Of a stretch of 64,000 nt of DNA, positions 57,701 to 64,000 are shown one piece after another (position 1 is the stretch's first letter; every line of letters starts with the position of its first letter). Under the pieces are notes generated by a model. The model was not told the DNA's origin. It worked only from the letters and a program-made list of their open reading frames with translations, and made no database searches. Source of the DNA: Manduca sexta (lineage: Eukaryota > Arthropoda > Insecta > Lepidoptera > Sphingidae); assembly GCF_014839805.1 (NCBI RefSeq), contig NC_051121.1, forward strand, positions 1,595,116 to 1,659,115. Reading direction: 5' to 3'. A program made the position numbers and the translations under genes.

Positions 57701-59932
57701 GAGACAATAGAAACTAAACTCTATTAAGCAAAGAGAGAGTACTCAATTGAGTGCCTTTCTTGAAAAGTTAAATTAACAATACAAAATCTGATTAAAGCTA
57801 GAAAAGTGATTGCAAAAAAACTGAAACGAAAACAAAATCACAAAAATTTATTTTGCACCAAAAACCTATCTTACAGCATAGGCAACTACATGAACGTATT
57901 GTATCGTATTCATCGAATTCCAAACACGAAAGGCTGTATATATTCCATTGAGGGTATGATGGTTGTTACAAAGCAGTGGCCGTTGAGTAAAGCCCTCCGA
58001 CCCTCCAGCGCTCCCTCACAAATGGTGCTGCAGATGTCGTAACAACGCTCTTACGCACCAAACGACGTGTGCCGTGAGTGTACGCTCATAGCGTTTTCAT
58101 AAGCGATTTAAAATTGTTATCAACATGTAAGATTACGATGTTATGTGTTAGCCAATCACGAATAAATTAACGAATGGGTTTATTAAAAAATATCTGGAGA
58201 TAAACTTCTCCTAAATAACATAGGAAACATTTTATCTCTATCTTTTAAAAGTGCCGGGGTCTTTGATTTTTAGAAAAGGTTTTAACGACTTCCAGCGATT
58301 ATTTTATAAGTGCTACACTTGCTGGATTATAATGTCTGATAGATATCTACAAAGTAAAAATTGTTCGAATGCTTCAATTGCTGAGGATAACATGTACTGC
58401 CGGGTTTACTAGGTTCCTGTAAGTAAGCTCTATACTATATCAGCTGCCGTAATTATACGCATAGAATAATCAAGTCACATGTCCCGGTTTCTGTAAGTTT
58501 CTGTAAGTAAGTCGTGTACAACATCAGCTGGCCTAATAATAAGCCTAGAATAAATCTGGCATCAACAAAAAAAACTGGTAATCACTTTCTATCATAGGAA
58601 TTCTTTTTCTTACTATCAGATCAGTGTGATTCGAAAGTTGATAAATCTGATTTTTGATCACGAAAACCACCGTAATATTCTAAGACCGCTTCAGCGTGTG
58701 CCTTGGGCGGATGTAAAGCGTAGTTCACACGATGTAACAAAATGTAACGGTAACTGCGAACCCACTTCCGGCGCGTAACGTCCGCCGCGTTCCATTGTGC
58801 GGGAAGTTCGATTGATAGTTTTAGGTAATATTTTAACTGTTTCCGCCATTTCAGATGATTATTATGGTAAATATTGATATACTCTTGATATAAAAAGTTA
58901 GATATATGTTCTTAATTATAGCATGGAGTATTACTCATTGTATTCATCATACCTTAACAAGTGAAATCAAAATTCTGCTTTGGAGGCGCCATTTGGTTTT
59001 TCGTTTTAAAATTAACGTTGTCAGTACAAGAAATGAATTCCATATTTTACCACAACATGGCGAGGTTTTTTATTTTCGTGGGCAGGTTATAAATACTTAA
59101 TTGTTAGACAACAGGTACAATCTACTAGGTAAATAAATGAAATAATAATGTCATCAAAAATAGTTATAGGTACATAATATAAAATATCAAGCTGTTATAA
59201 AATTTGCTTTTCATATATTTTAACATATAAGTCGTGTCATAATTTCAGAAACATACAAAAATGCCGTCAAAATTAATTCTGTATCAGTGGCGGAGGATCT
59301 ATATAACCCGATCCTGCCTGTTTCCGTTTATGAGTTTATGTAGAATCATTAGAACGATTTGCAGACTGTATTGATGCATAATAATACCTTCCACTATACT
59401 GTATTATTTTCGACTCATCGAAATATCCTTTATAATAAGAATTATAACGAATATTCAGCACGAATTGCCTTTGCAGAGAAACATCAATGATTCTACACGT
59501 GAAATTTCAGATTCACATACATTCGTGCCTGGCATTCATTTGATCGAGAAATTATCCAAACATCTTGTTTACGCTAATGCATGCATGTTTATTGTGTTTT
59601 TGTTTTCTATTGCTTTGATTTGCTTTCCATACAATATTATGAATATAACATTAATTCTCTTTAGTTTGAAAGTAAACATTTTTATATATTGAAAATATCA
59701 ATTAATATAAACATATTTTAAAATATTAATCACTCTCCGATGGCAAAAAATCCAAATCACCGCAGGTTAGGGCTTCAAAGTGAGGAATCTCCCGTCTGCC
59801 GTCTTCAGTAATACTGCCTTCTCTATCTGACCTGTGACCTAACGGCCAATTGAGAGCTTCTGGAGGTGTTGGCCGCAGCGCTTTGGTATCAACACATGCA
59901 CAAACAACAATTGTAGAGTCGGCATCCCACAT
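33583..59932 (-). CDS. APBB (Fe65): Fe65/APBB-family adaptor: WW domain and two PTB domains
   Basis: Homologue of the Fe65 family (vertebrate APBB1/2/3, C. elegans feh-1), cytoplasmic/nuclear adaptors whose PTB2 binds the NPxY tail of APP-like receptors. Exons in transcript order: candidate 59932-59734 (or to 59761), 55720-55579, 44129-44091, 37455-37238, 36970-36727, 36420-36225, 35933-35806, 35179-34986, 34735-34533, 34278-34102, 33753-33583. All junctions from 55.7 kb to the stop keep one frame (1,713 nt counting one borrowed base, about 570 residues). Domains: WW (LPPGWEKHEDSDGPYYWHIK), PTB1 (FFVRSLGWVEISES, IRVWGVGRDNGR, DFAYVARD), PTB2 (ALYLGSAEVPRATG, VECRVRYLSFLGIGRD, LRYQKCLDA). The domain order and these motifs match Fe65 closely. 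The N-terminus is less certain. The second WW tryptophan is replaced by Arg. Confidence 0.9.
34102..34278 (-). CDS. APBB (Fe65): Fe65 exon, PTB2 second part
   Basis: 177 nt, phase 0 to 0. It encodes ESSPVVECRVRYLSFLGIGR and DVRRCAFIVHTAQELFVAHA, ending TIEAACK. This is the core beta-sheet of PTB2, with the CRVRYLSFLG.GRDV signature. Acceptor attgcgcag, donor gtatac. Confidence 0.92.
34533..34735 (-). CDS. APBB (Fe65): Fe65 exon, PTB2 first part
   Basis: 203 nt, phase 1 in, 0 out. It encodes CAFPTPMEEPRKTVRALYLG, SAEVPRATGMRVLNDALERL and VNVAVAPSMITVTEEG. The YLGS.EV....G..VLNDAL pattern is the opening strand and helix of a Fe65 PTB2. Acceptor attcatgcag, donor gtgagt. Confidence 0.9.
34986..35179 (-). 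CDS. APBB (Fe65): Fe65 exon, PTB1 second half
   Basis: 194 nt, phase 2 in, 1 out. It encodes DFAYVARDRATRKHMCHVFR, CEAPARTIANALRDICKRIM and IERSLQ, the conserved end of PTB1, then a Pro/Arg-rich linker to PTB2. Acceptor gatataccag, donor gtgggt. Confidence 0.92.
35806..35933 (-). CDS. APBB (Fe65): Fe65 exon, PTB1 middle
   Basis: 128 nt, phase 0 in, 2 out. It encodes GKDLFMDLDDGALKLIDPES, LNTLHTQPIHT and IRVWGVGRDNGR. The RVWGVGRDNGRDFAYVARD run across the next junction is near-diagnostic of Fe65 PTB1. Acceptor aatttctag, donor gtaaat. Confidence 0.93.
36225..36420 (-). CDS. APBB (Fe65): Fe65 exon, PTB1 first part
   Basis: 196 nt, phase 2 in, 0 out. It encodes a short linker RRSFPARPEPDNGRAV, then RFFVRSLGWVEISESDLTPE, RSSRAVNKCIVDLSLGRNDL and LDQVGRWGD. 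VRSLGWVE.....L.P..SS.AVN.CI is the Fe65 PTB1 start. Acceptor atcccacag, donor gtgagt. Confidence 0.92.
36727..36970 (-). CDS. APBB (Fe65): Fe65 exon, second half of WW domain and linker
   Basis: 244 nt, phase 1 in, 2 out. It encodes DSDGPYYWHIKSGTIQREIP, then a charged linker ending AERKRKEEMSYK. The YYWHI core is intact. The position of the second WW Trp (T-x-Q-W in vertebrates) is AGG, Arg, here. Acceptor attctttcag, donor gtgagt. Confidence 0.9.
37238..37455 (-). CDS. APBB (Fe65): Fe65 exon, linker and first half of WW domain
   Basis: 218 nt, phase 2 in, 1 out. It encodes SEKSGFITPSQQNGGEESPP, a Glu/Pro-rich linker, DDLYAIPVKLRPKKEPQ, then LPPGWEKHE, the first strand of the WW domain. Acceptor atattacag, donor gtgaga. 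It is the first exon after the 6.6-kb intron. Confidence 0.9.
38880..39230. promoter_or_regulatory. Non-repetitive block in Fe65 intron, possible enhancer
   Basis: A CpG-rich start (CCGGGAGCGGTACGCGGGCG) runs into a segment with several homeodomain-type cores (CTTAATTTATTAATTTC, GAAATTAATGATTC, GCATTAATCC). It matches no repeat seen elsewhere in the window, and both strands hold open frames without recognisable protein. Functional assignment is inference. Confidence 0.25.
40740..40945 (-). mobile_element. Family B interspersed element, reverse
   Basis: CACCTGATGGTAAGTAGAGT, CTCTCGACAGTCGACACAAT, GATCCCGGAACGCGACACAT and ATATATCCTGCCATCAGC. Preceded by a (GTAT)n/(TA)n microsatellite at 40690-40725. 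Confidence 0.65.
42176..42464. mobile_element. Foldback MITE with 51-bp perfect inverted repeats
   Basis: The first 51 bp (GGTTATAGCTTAAGGTCCAT ... CCTTTAATCTGG) are the exact reverse complement of the last 51 bp. The centre is a second palindrome around GGATATTTCGGCC. TTAA flanks both ends (42172-42175, 42465-42468), as for piggyBac-type insertion. Confidence 0.8.
43222..43512 (+). repeat. Family G interspersed repeat
   Basis: CTATATATATAAAAATGAAT start, TTGGTCACGCCATCACGCGG, and GACGGGACAACATCTGTCGG..TCAACTAG end. The only other copy seen is the inverted one at 16370-16670. Confidence 0.55.
43679..43948 (+). mobile_element. Family A interspersed element
   Basis: Same core as 3925-4205 and ends with CAGGCGAACGGCAAGCTCGT and an A-rich tail, which suggests a SINE-like retroposon. 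Confidence 0.65.
44091..44129 (-). CDS. APBB (Fe65): Fe65 microexon, 39 nt
   Basis: Flanked by a good acceptor (attgtttcag) and donor (gtcagt). It adds VEDEASSPVNKT and enters and leaves in phase 2, so both inclusion and skipping keep frame. It joins ...SYLDNRR upstream to SEKSGFITP downstream. It is isolated between introns of about 11.4 and 6.6 kb. Support is frame consistency plus splice sites; no domain. Confidence 0.65.
44585..44750 (+). mobile_element. Family F repeat copy
   Basis: TAACTCCATACCAAATTTCA, AAAATCCGTTCAGTAAATTT and ACAGACAGAAAAGTGGACTT match the inverted copy at 50385-50530 closely. Confidence 0.55.
45202..45392. mobile_element. Family D MITE, uninterrupted
   Basis: AAGCTATGCTTAGTTAAAAC, CTCGATCAGCTGTAAGTGAA, CCTAATAAGGTTTAAACTAG, TTTTTGACAGCTATTTGAGC and a TTTATAAGTAAAACTG end. 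It keeps GTTTAAACTAG where the copy at 28.9 kb is interrupted. Confidence 0.7.
45768..45925 (-). mobile_element. Family B element, reverse, truncated
   Basis: GCCGACACAATTATGCCGGC, CCAGAACGCGACACACTTAC, AAAATATATCCTACCACCAG. The left portion is missing. Confidence 0.55.
46925..47130 (-). mobile_element. Family A-like element, diverged, reverse
   Basis: AGCAAGCCGCTCGTCTGATG and TGAGACATTAGACGTTTAGT correspond to the reverse complement of family A blocks; the middle is diverged. A similar diverged piece is at 40990-41190. Confidence 0.4.
47270..47447. mobile_element. Family D MITE, uninterrupted
   Basis: CAGTCTTATAAAAAATTCGC start, ACTCGATCAGCTGTAAGTCA, AACCCGCCGTCTTGTCTCTG, GTTTTTGACAGCTACTTAAG, and a GTTTATAAGTAAGTCTG end. 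Confidence 0.7.
48627..48885 (+). mobile_element. tRNA-derived SINE, well preserved
   Basis: The head CTCGGTGGCGTAGTTGTACT has an A box, and GTCCTGGGTTCGAATCCCGG a perfect B box. The body has TGTGCCCGATATGGCGATAG and CACATCATGGGA, and the tail a (TG)n run. The clean promoter boxes suggest a young copy. Confidence 0.75.
49580..49730 (+). repeat. Family H repeat, empty-site copy
   Basis: GTGGCGAAAGGTGAAAATTT, AAAAGGGAACTC, TAATGATAATTAGATTCTAC and CTTTTCGCCATTG; the ends GTGGCGAAAG/CTTTTCGCCA are inverted. The version at 15940-16345 is split by the MITE above. Confidence 0.55.
50135..50378 (+). mobile_element. tRNA-derived SINE, well preserved
   Basis: Same head, B box (GGTTCAAATCC), CCCGATATGGCGATAGGCTC body and TG-rich tail as 48627-48885. 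The two copies differ at few positions by eye. Confidence 0.75.
50385..50530 (-). mobile_element. Family F repeat copy, reverse
   Basis: AAAGTCCACTTTTCTGTCTG, CTACTGAACGGATTTTTATG and TGGAGATAGTTTAAGACCCT are the reverse complement of 44585-44750. It directly abuts the SINE at 50135-50378. Confidence 0.55.
50745..50960. other. GC-rich unexplained block in Fe65 intron
   Basis: Contains CGGCACGCGGCCGCCGACGT and GGCCATTAAACCGGCGGCGA in otherwise AT-rich intron. No splice-framed exon or repeat copy is evident, so it may be a regulatory element or an old exon-like insertion. Confidence 0.3.
51016..51350 (+). mobile_element. Second SINE subfamily, forward
   Basis: Head TGGCTTTAGGCGTAGTTGTT, B box GAGTTCGAATCCCGG, then AGTTGATACTCCCGTGCCTC, GCGCCTGATCTCTCCAGTCA, TGTGTATTGCGCACACACTA and GATTGGCCGCCATTGCCGAA. 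The same order occurs inverted at 55185-55540. Confidence 0.65.
55185..55540 (-). mobile_element. Second SINE subfamily, reverse, next to Fe65 exon
   Basis: Reverse complement of the 51016-51350 type (GGTTCAAATTCTGGGTCGG B box, GCGCCTGATCTCTCTCTGTT, TGTGTATTGCGCACACACTT). It begins about 39 nt beyond the Fe65 donor at 55578. Confidence 0.65.
55579..55720 (-). CDS. APBB (Fe65): Fe65 N-terminal exon with NPxY motif
   Basis: Encodes NGLLSYENPNYHLDPSRLES, AIYTDLYDMHDEKNTPDDYD and SYLDNRR, donor gtaggt, phase 2 out. An acceptor tttgcccacag ends at 55721, with phase 1 entry. Alternatively, an in-frame ATG at 55742-55740 (MQIPLPTENG) could start the protein, giving about 577 residues. The acidic, Tyr-rich sequence contains YENPNY, an NPxY-type motif. 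Confidence 0.72.
56950..57120 (-). mobile_element. SINE copy, reverse
   Basis: Reverse complement includes GAGTCCTGGTATCGAATCCC, TGATATGGCGATGGGCTTCC and TATCACACCATAGGG, the SINE order seen at 48627. Confidence 0.6.
58396..58555 (+). repeat. Tandem duplication, about 75-bp unit
   Basis: Two units share CCTGTAAGTAAG / TCTGTAAGTAAG, then TATCAGCTG / CATCAGCTG, a TAAT.AT..GCATAGAATAA-type end, and a GTTTC-TGTAAG doublet between them. Confidence 0.5.
59734..59932 (-). CDS. Candidate first coding exon of the Fe65 gene
   Basis: An ATG at 59932 (context GAC-ATG-T, G at -3) opens MWDADSTIVVCACVDTKALR, then PPEALNWPLGHRSDREGS and IPHFEALTCGDLDFLPSE. Two GTGATT donors (after 59734 or 59761) both leave phase 1, the phase needed by the exon at 55720. 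If unspliced, the frame stops at 59726. I do not recognise the sequence as any domain. It has the right strand, position and phase for an Fe65 N-terminus, but it could be a separate small gene or a transposon remnant. Confidence 0.4.
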
Positions 59933-60039
59933 GTCAGCAATCTTGTGTGCGAAATATATATTTAGGTATTGTCTTTTTCGGCCTAAACAATATTTATTAT
60001 TATACTTAATAAGTGATTAGTATATCATACATAAAGGTC

Positions 60040-60262
60040 TATTGCTGGTGGGATATATTTTATATTCACCTAGATAGAAACCACCGTACACAAGGTGTTA
60101 AAACCTTTCATAGTGGCCAATGTTATTATGTCGTATTCTGGGGTCAGCCTGAGTATATCCGATTCCAACAGGCCGGCATAATTGTGTAGATTGCCGAGGG
60201 GTAATCATCTCTCGTAGTCGACATTCCATTGGACTCTACTTCACTTACCATCAGGCGCAGTG
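60040..60262 (+). mobile_element. Family B interspersed element
   Basis: GCTGGTGGGATATATTTTAT, AAACCACCGTACACAAGGTG, CAACAGGCCGGCATAATTGT, TCACTTACCATCAGGCGCAG. Full-length. Confidence 0.65.
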
Positions 60263-61473
60263 TCACTTTTTCGTGCTCGAATATTTGAGTACATTCTTTC
60301 TGTATTAATAATCTTGAATGTCTTGTATTTACTGGTATCATGACTTACATCAAACATCAAAGTATAACCATCAATGCCGTCATACAAAAATCAGTAATCC
60401 TCGCACGTCATCAATTAGACTATGTTTTAAAGTTTGCCCGCTAGACAAGCCGACCGCGGCGCGTCTGAAGGTCGTGGAAAATCAATATTCGTACCTTTGT
60501 ACCGGCCTGACGTAGAGATGCAAAGGAGCTAAGGGAATTTGGACCTTAAAGATATTTCGTGTTATGAATGATTAAGAACATTGAAGTTTAAAGTTTTATT
60601 GCTGCATTGGTTAATATCTTGGGATGTAAGATGTTAATATTAAAATATTAAGTAATTTAACTAACAACAATATTCTCCAAAACCGAACGTAAAGCTAGCG
60701 TAATGTTTTTTCAAATTAGTTTTCCCTGAGACTTGCTGAGTTTCACTGCTCGGTGTCATAAAATGAGTGCCACTGCTGATCCTGGCTTACAGGAGTTGTA
60801 GGGTGCGAGGGTGAGAAAGTCTCTAATCTCTAGCGTAATGTTCCTGGGCAGCAGATATAGACATTGCGTTAAAACCTAGCTGGATTCCCTCGTACAACAC
60901 CTACAACCTACTGAGAAAATTCCAGTAGGATAAGAGCGCATCCAGCCTTCAAGTCAGAAGGGGGTCACATAGTCGAGGTCCAGAGAGGACACACCCAAAT
61001 AAATTACAAAAGTAAATCTAATTACAAAATCTAATATGTTATTGATAAACATCAAAATAATTTGAATCAAATAACGATATCAATTTCCTCTGAACATTAA
61101 AGAGCACGACTACTATTATGCGTGCCATTCGCGTGCATTTGCTATCATATTAGATATATCAATGAGATTTATTAAAATCAGTAGTCACTTAATCCCATCC
61201 CAGGGGGGGGGTCATGACCCGACTGACGCCTCCCTCTCCTCCGGATACGCCTTCGATTAGATATGTAACATTAAAATTTTTCATCCTCTCAATGTTTGTG
61301 ATATAACAAATCTTGCACTGTACGTGTTAAAAGCTTCCGAGATGTCCTGGAGCAATGCCAATGCATGTTGTGAATCCTAAGTGCACTGACTGATTGTGAA
61401 AGTGTCGAGACGACTTGGCGTGAGTTTAAAATCCTGTCACAGCGTGTATTTTATTTGTTTTCAATTTTTGAAT

Positions 61474-61535
61474 CATACATATTTCGATGGTTTCTAATAA
61501 ACTATACATATTTCGATGGTTTCTATTAAACTATC
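61474..61535 (+). repeat. Short tandem duplication, about 30-bp unit
   Basis: ATACATATTTCGATGGTTTC + TAATAAACT is followed at once by ATACATATTTCGATGGTTTC + TATTAAACT, one mismatch. Confidence 0.65.
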
Positions 61536-61696
61536 GTATAGGTGTTTAGCACCAAACCCATAAAAAAAGTTAGTAAATGACTGTTAATGAAGTTTTTATT
61601 TCGTTTTTAAATTAAATGGGTTTAATAGTAGCCAGTACCTTCATAACAAAACGCCAAAAAGTGAATATCACTATTTTTCCCCTTACGATAGTTTAC

Positions 61697-61990
61697 TTAA
61701 GAGCAGAAGCGGCTTTACCTATTGTACAGAGTGTGCGCTGCACACGGGCGCAGTGTGTTAGGGGGAGGTACACACGACACCTTCAAAGAAACACGCGTTG
61801 CTCGCGACACTGGCGCTCTCAAACAACCTGTGCCCGTGCTAAGGCCGGCGAGCAGCTTCGTTACTTTACACAATAACTTTTGATTGAATATTTAGTATCA
61901 AATTTTTTAAATATTATATTGTCTCCTAGGGGGCGCGAAGGAATTGATTGCACACGGGCGGCACATGAGCTAGAGCCGCCTCTGCTTAGG
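61697..61990. mobile_element. Inverted-repeat element with AGCAGARGCGGCT termini
   Basis: The left AGAGCAGAAGCGGCTTTACC mirrors the right CTAGAGCCGCCTCTGCTTAG. Internally GCACACGGGCG occurs near both ends (about 61740 and 61951). Typical of a non-autonomous DNA transposon. Confidence 0.55.
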
Positions 61991-62516
61991 AGCCATCGAT
62001 TTATAGTCAGAATAACATTAAGTAAACCTATTCGTGGATACTTTTAGTTAGTAACATATTTTTACAGGTTAAGAAACACAACCAGATATATTTACTTCAT
62101 AACTATGCTGCGGAAATCCAAGCACAATTATTTATTTTATTATTAAAAGGAACAATTTACAAAACATAAATGTCTGATTGATACAAGGTTTCAAACAAAA
62201 TGCTAAACATTGTTTTAATTATATATTTTTTTATAATTCCTAATCTACTACTTATGTTTTGTGATACATTCAAAAGTACACCAAACATTTCTCTTCTAGT
62301 AAATACGAAATGTGAACAAACAGAAACACAATACACTCGACCATTACTTTCACAGGTGTTAAACTTCTAATTTGTTTAATGACAACCTTGTCATTATTGA
62401 TTTAAATGTTGATAGCTGCGTTTTTAACTTGCTTGCAACAATCGTAAAGCTTAGTAAATGATTGTGTTCGGAAGAACTGGTGATAGGTCTGTCATATTTG
62501 AGAGTCAACCTGGATA

Positions 62517-62785
62517 TGTATCACCGCAATGTATACTTCTGCCGCTAAGCAGTAGTATGTAGTCACTGTTGTGTTTCGGTTTGAAGAACGTTGTAGCCAG
62601 TGAAACTACTGTATATAAGGCATAACATCTGATGTCTCAGGATGGCGAGCGCAGTAGAATACCAAACAATACTTTATAATTCAAGGTGATGGATAGTGTT
62701 TCTACTGTTTATGGGCGATCGAATCGCTCACCATCAGGCAAACAGCAAGCACGTCTCGTCATTCAAAGCAATAAAAAAGAAAAAC
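62517..62785 (+). mobile_element. Family A interspersed element
   Basis: ACCGCAATGTATACTTCTGC, AGTAGAATACCAAACAATAC, CACCATCAGGCAAACAGCAA and an AAAAAAG tail. Third near-full copy in the window. Confidence 0.65.
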
Positions 62786-63054
62786 AACATGAATTTATAG
62801 TAGGCAAGATATTTTTCTGTTAACAGACAAATAACCATGAATTTAACCACATGTCACTGTACAGAGCTCGTCACTCTAATACAAGGCGTCCATAAGCCTT
62901 AACTGCCGACTTAGGCATCAAGCAGACGCTGAAAATTTGTTATCAAGAAACTACTATAAAAGCTAACAGTTGCCAGTCACTGAAGTAAGGTCTGGGGGTC
63001 CAATTCCGTCTATAGGAGTGAATCTGTATTTTTGCAATTACGGGCGTTCTATTT

Positions 63055-63200
63055 GAGGTACAGCTTCGATAGTCGGCTAGGTAAAAGCGCCAAAAAATCC
63101 CTTATTTACCCATACGGCTATCAAAGCTGGCCTTCAGTTAGAATGCCCGCGATACAAAAAGACGAATGTCGGATATCCCTCCGTAGAGGGAATAGAGCTC
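63055..63200 (+). repeat. Family E repeat, most complete copy
   Basis: Has CAGCTTCGATAGTCGGCTAG at its left and GGATATCCCTCCGTAGAGGG at its right, uninterrupted. Compared with 1440-1925, it shows the ancestral arrangement before a SINE entered the left-hand copy. Confidence 0.5.
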
Positions 63201-63639
63201 CCTGCCTGTATCTATATGTGTTGTGTCTCTCCAACAAATTCATACTACGTGACGCCTAACGACAATCAAGTTTTGGTATGTTAAGTGTTCCAAAAAACAT
63301 CTAACAACTTAGAAGAGTAGTATATTTGGTAGTACTAGGGCTTAATATCTGCATTAAGCCTCTATATGTACCTAATCAGATATACTCTAAATTTGGCAGA
63401 CACTAAACCAAATTACACAAAAAACCTAATTAGATCATCAACAACCATATGTGTTCATAATAGTTCAAATTGCCTAAATTACAGTGTCATTCAATATTCG
63501 ACCTTATTGCATTTGATTTGACATTTGTAGTAATGACTAGAAAGGCATATCATTATGGGCCATAATGGTATTCTATGGTCAATATAATAAATCACTTTGA
63601 CCTGTTGCGAAAGATATGAAAATGTTTTAGCCGTTTGAA

Positions 63640-63755
63640 TACACGATCCCAATCTCAATCTTCAATCCGATTTCGAGAAATTTCAAAAAACCTTTGTTCT
63701 GATTGGTCCATTTTTGAGATAGATCGGAATAGCGATTGGAATCATTTATTGAAAA
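63640..63755. repeat. Short inverted-repeat element (MITE-like)
   Basis: GATCCCAATCTCAATC at the left and GCGATTGGAATC at the right form loose inverted ends. It shares the ctgattKgtccatttttg block with 13240-13410. Confidence 0.45.
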
Positions 63756-64000
63756 TGGCGGTTAGAGACAATTGAATTGAGTTTTTAATCGACTTAAATA
63801 ATATGGTCCTTAAACGATACTACTGAATAAAATTTAATTTAAAAGAATACACGTGCTGTTTAATACTGAATGACCGCTTTATGTGGCAAGTTAGCTCACT
63901 ATAATATAAAATTAGAATAAGCTCTGAGAACAATTAATAATTTTGCTAGCCATTACTTGCAGCTGTAGATATTTGTCGAAAATTAATTAAGAAAGTAATA

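Larger units (their letters stand above)
55721..59733 (-). other. Fe65 5' intron or upstream region
   Basis: AT-rich. A reverse-oriented SINE lies at about 56950-57120 (B box revcomp GGGATTCGATACC). A tandem duplication lies at 58396-58555. A GC-richer patch is at 58740-58810 (CGCGTAACGTCCGCCGCG). I see no exon here that fits the Fe65 frame. Confidence 0.5.
59933..64000. other. Right end of window: repeats and unassigned DNA
   Basis: Contains family B at 60040-60262, family I at 60725-60880 (reverse), an inverted-repeat element at about 61697-61990, family A at 62517-62785, family E at 63055-63200 and a short MITE-like element at 63640-63755. If Fe65 starts further upstream, its promoter could be here. 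No coding exon recognised. Confidence 0.5.

Noticed and set aside
1..64000. CRISPR arrays, operons, bacterial regulatory sites, viral genes
   Set aside because: No evenly spaced direct repeats, no packed ORFs and no ribosome-binding sites; the window is eukaryotic nuclear DNA. No viral polymerase or envelope-like ORF was recognised.

Overview
This is an animal nuclear genome window, AT-rich and intron-rich, without bacterial-style gene packing. The interspersed repeat families (tRNA-derived SINEs with a GTGGCGTAGTTGTA head, a TTGCCCGCGG-type repeat, many short inverted-repeat elements) and the gene structures look like a moth or butterfly (Lepidoptera). That call rests on recognition from memory, not on a search.

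Two protein-coding genes can be reconstructed exon by exon with consistent splice phases; they converge tail to tail. (1) On the + strand, about 6.0-26.3 kb, lies a ubinuclein/yemanuclein (yem, UBN1/2) homologue, the Hpc2-family subunit of the HIRA H3.3 chaperone complex. It has a HIRA-binding N-terminal segment, a strongly conserved HRD, an acidic Ser/Glu tract, a Lys-rich basic patch, and a middle ubinuclein domain spread over GC-rich exons. (2) On the - strand, about 59.9-33.6 kb, lies an Fe65/APBB homologue, an adaptor of amyloid-precursor-like receptors. It has a WW domain followed by two PTB domains. Ten coding exons join in frame, and an eleventh, at 59.7-59.9 kb, is a candidate first coding exon.

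Layout: 1-4.9 kb is repeat-dense. At 4.93-5.05 kb there is a possible minus-strand first exon with a DRE motif, divergent from yem. yem occupies 6.0-26.3 kb. The 26.3-33.5 kb interval between the two 3' ends holds a cluster of CGATA motifs, a frameshifted coding relic, and a nested transposon pair. The compact 3' half of Fe65 is at 33.6-37.5 kb. Two very large Fe65 introns (37.5-44.1 and 44.1-55.6 kb) contain one 39-nt microexon plus many SINEs and MITEs. From 59.9 kb to the end I see only repeats and unassigned AT-rich DNA.

I do not see a wholly new biological system. The points most worth checking are: alternative C-termini of yem; a WW domain that has lost its second Trp; an NPxY motif inside a PTB adaptor; a frame-neutral microexon in very large introns; a possible PTB2-less Fe65 isoform; a foldback element inserted at TTAA inside another MITE, where the pre-insertion site can be inferred; and a boundary-like CGATA cluster between the two genes.
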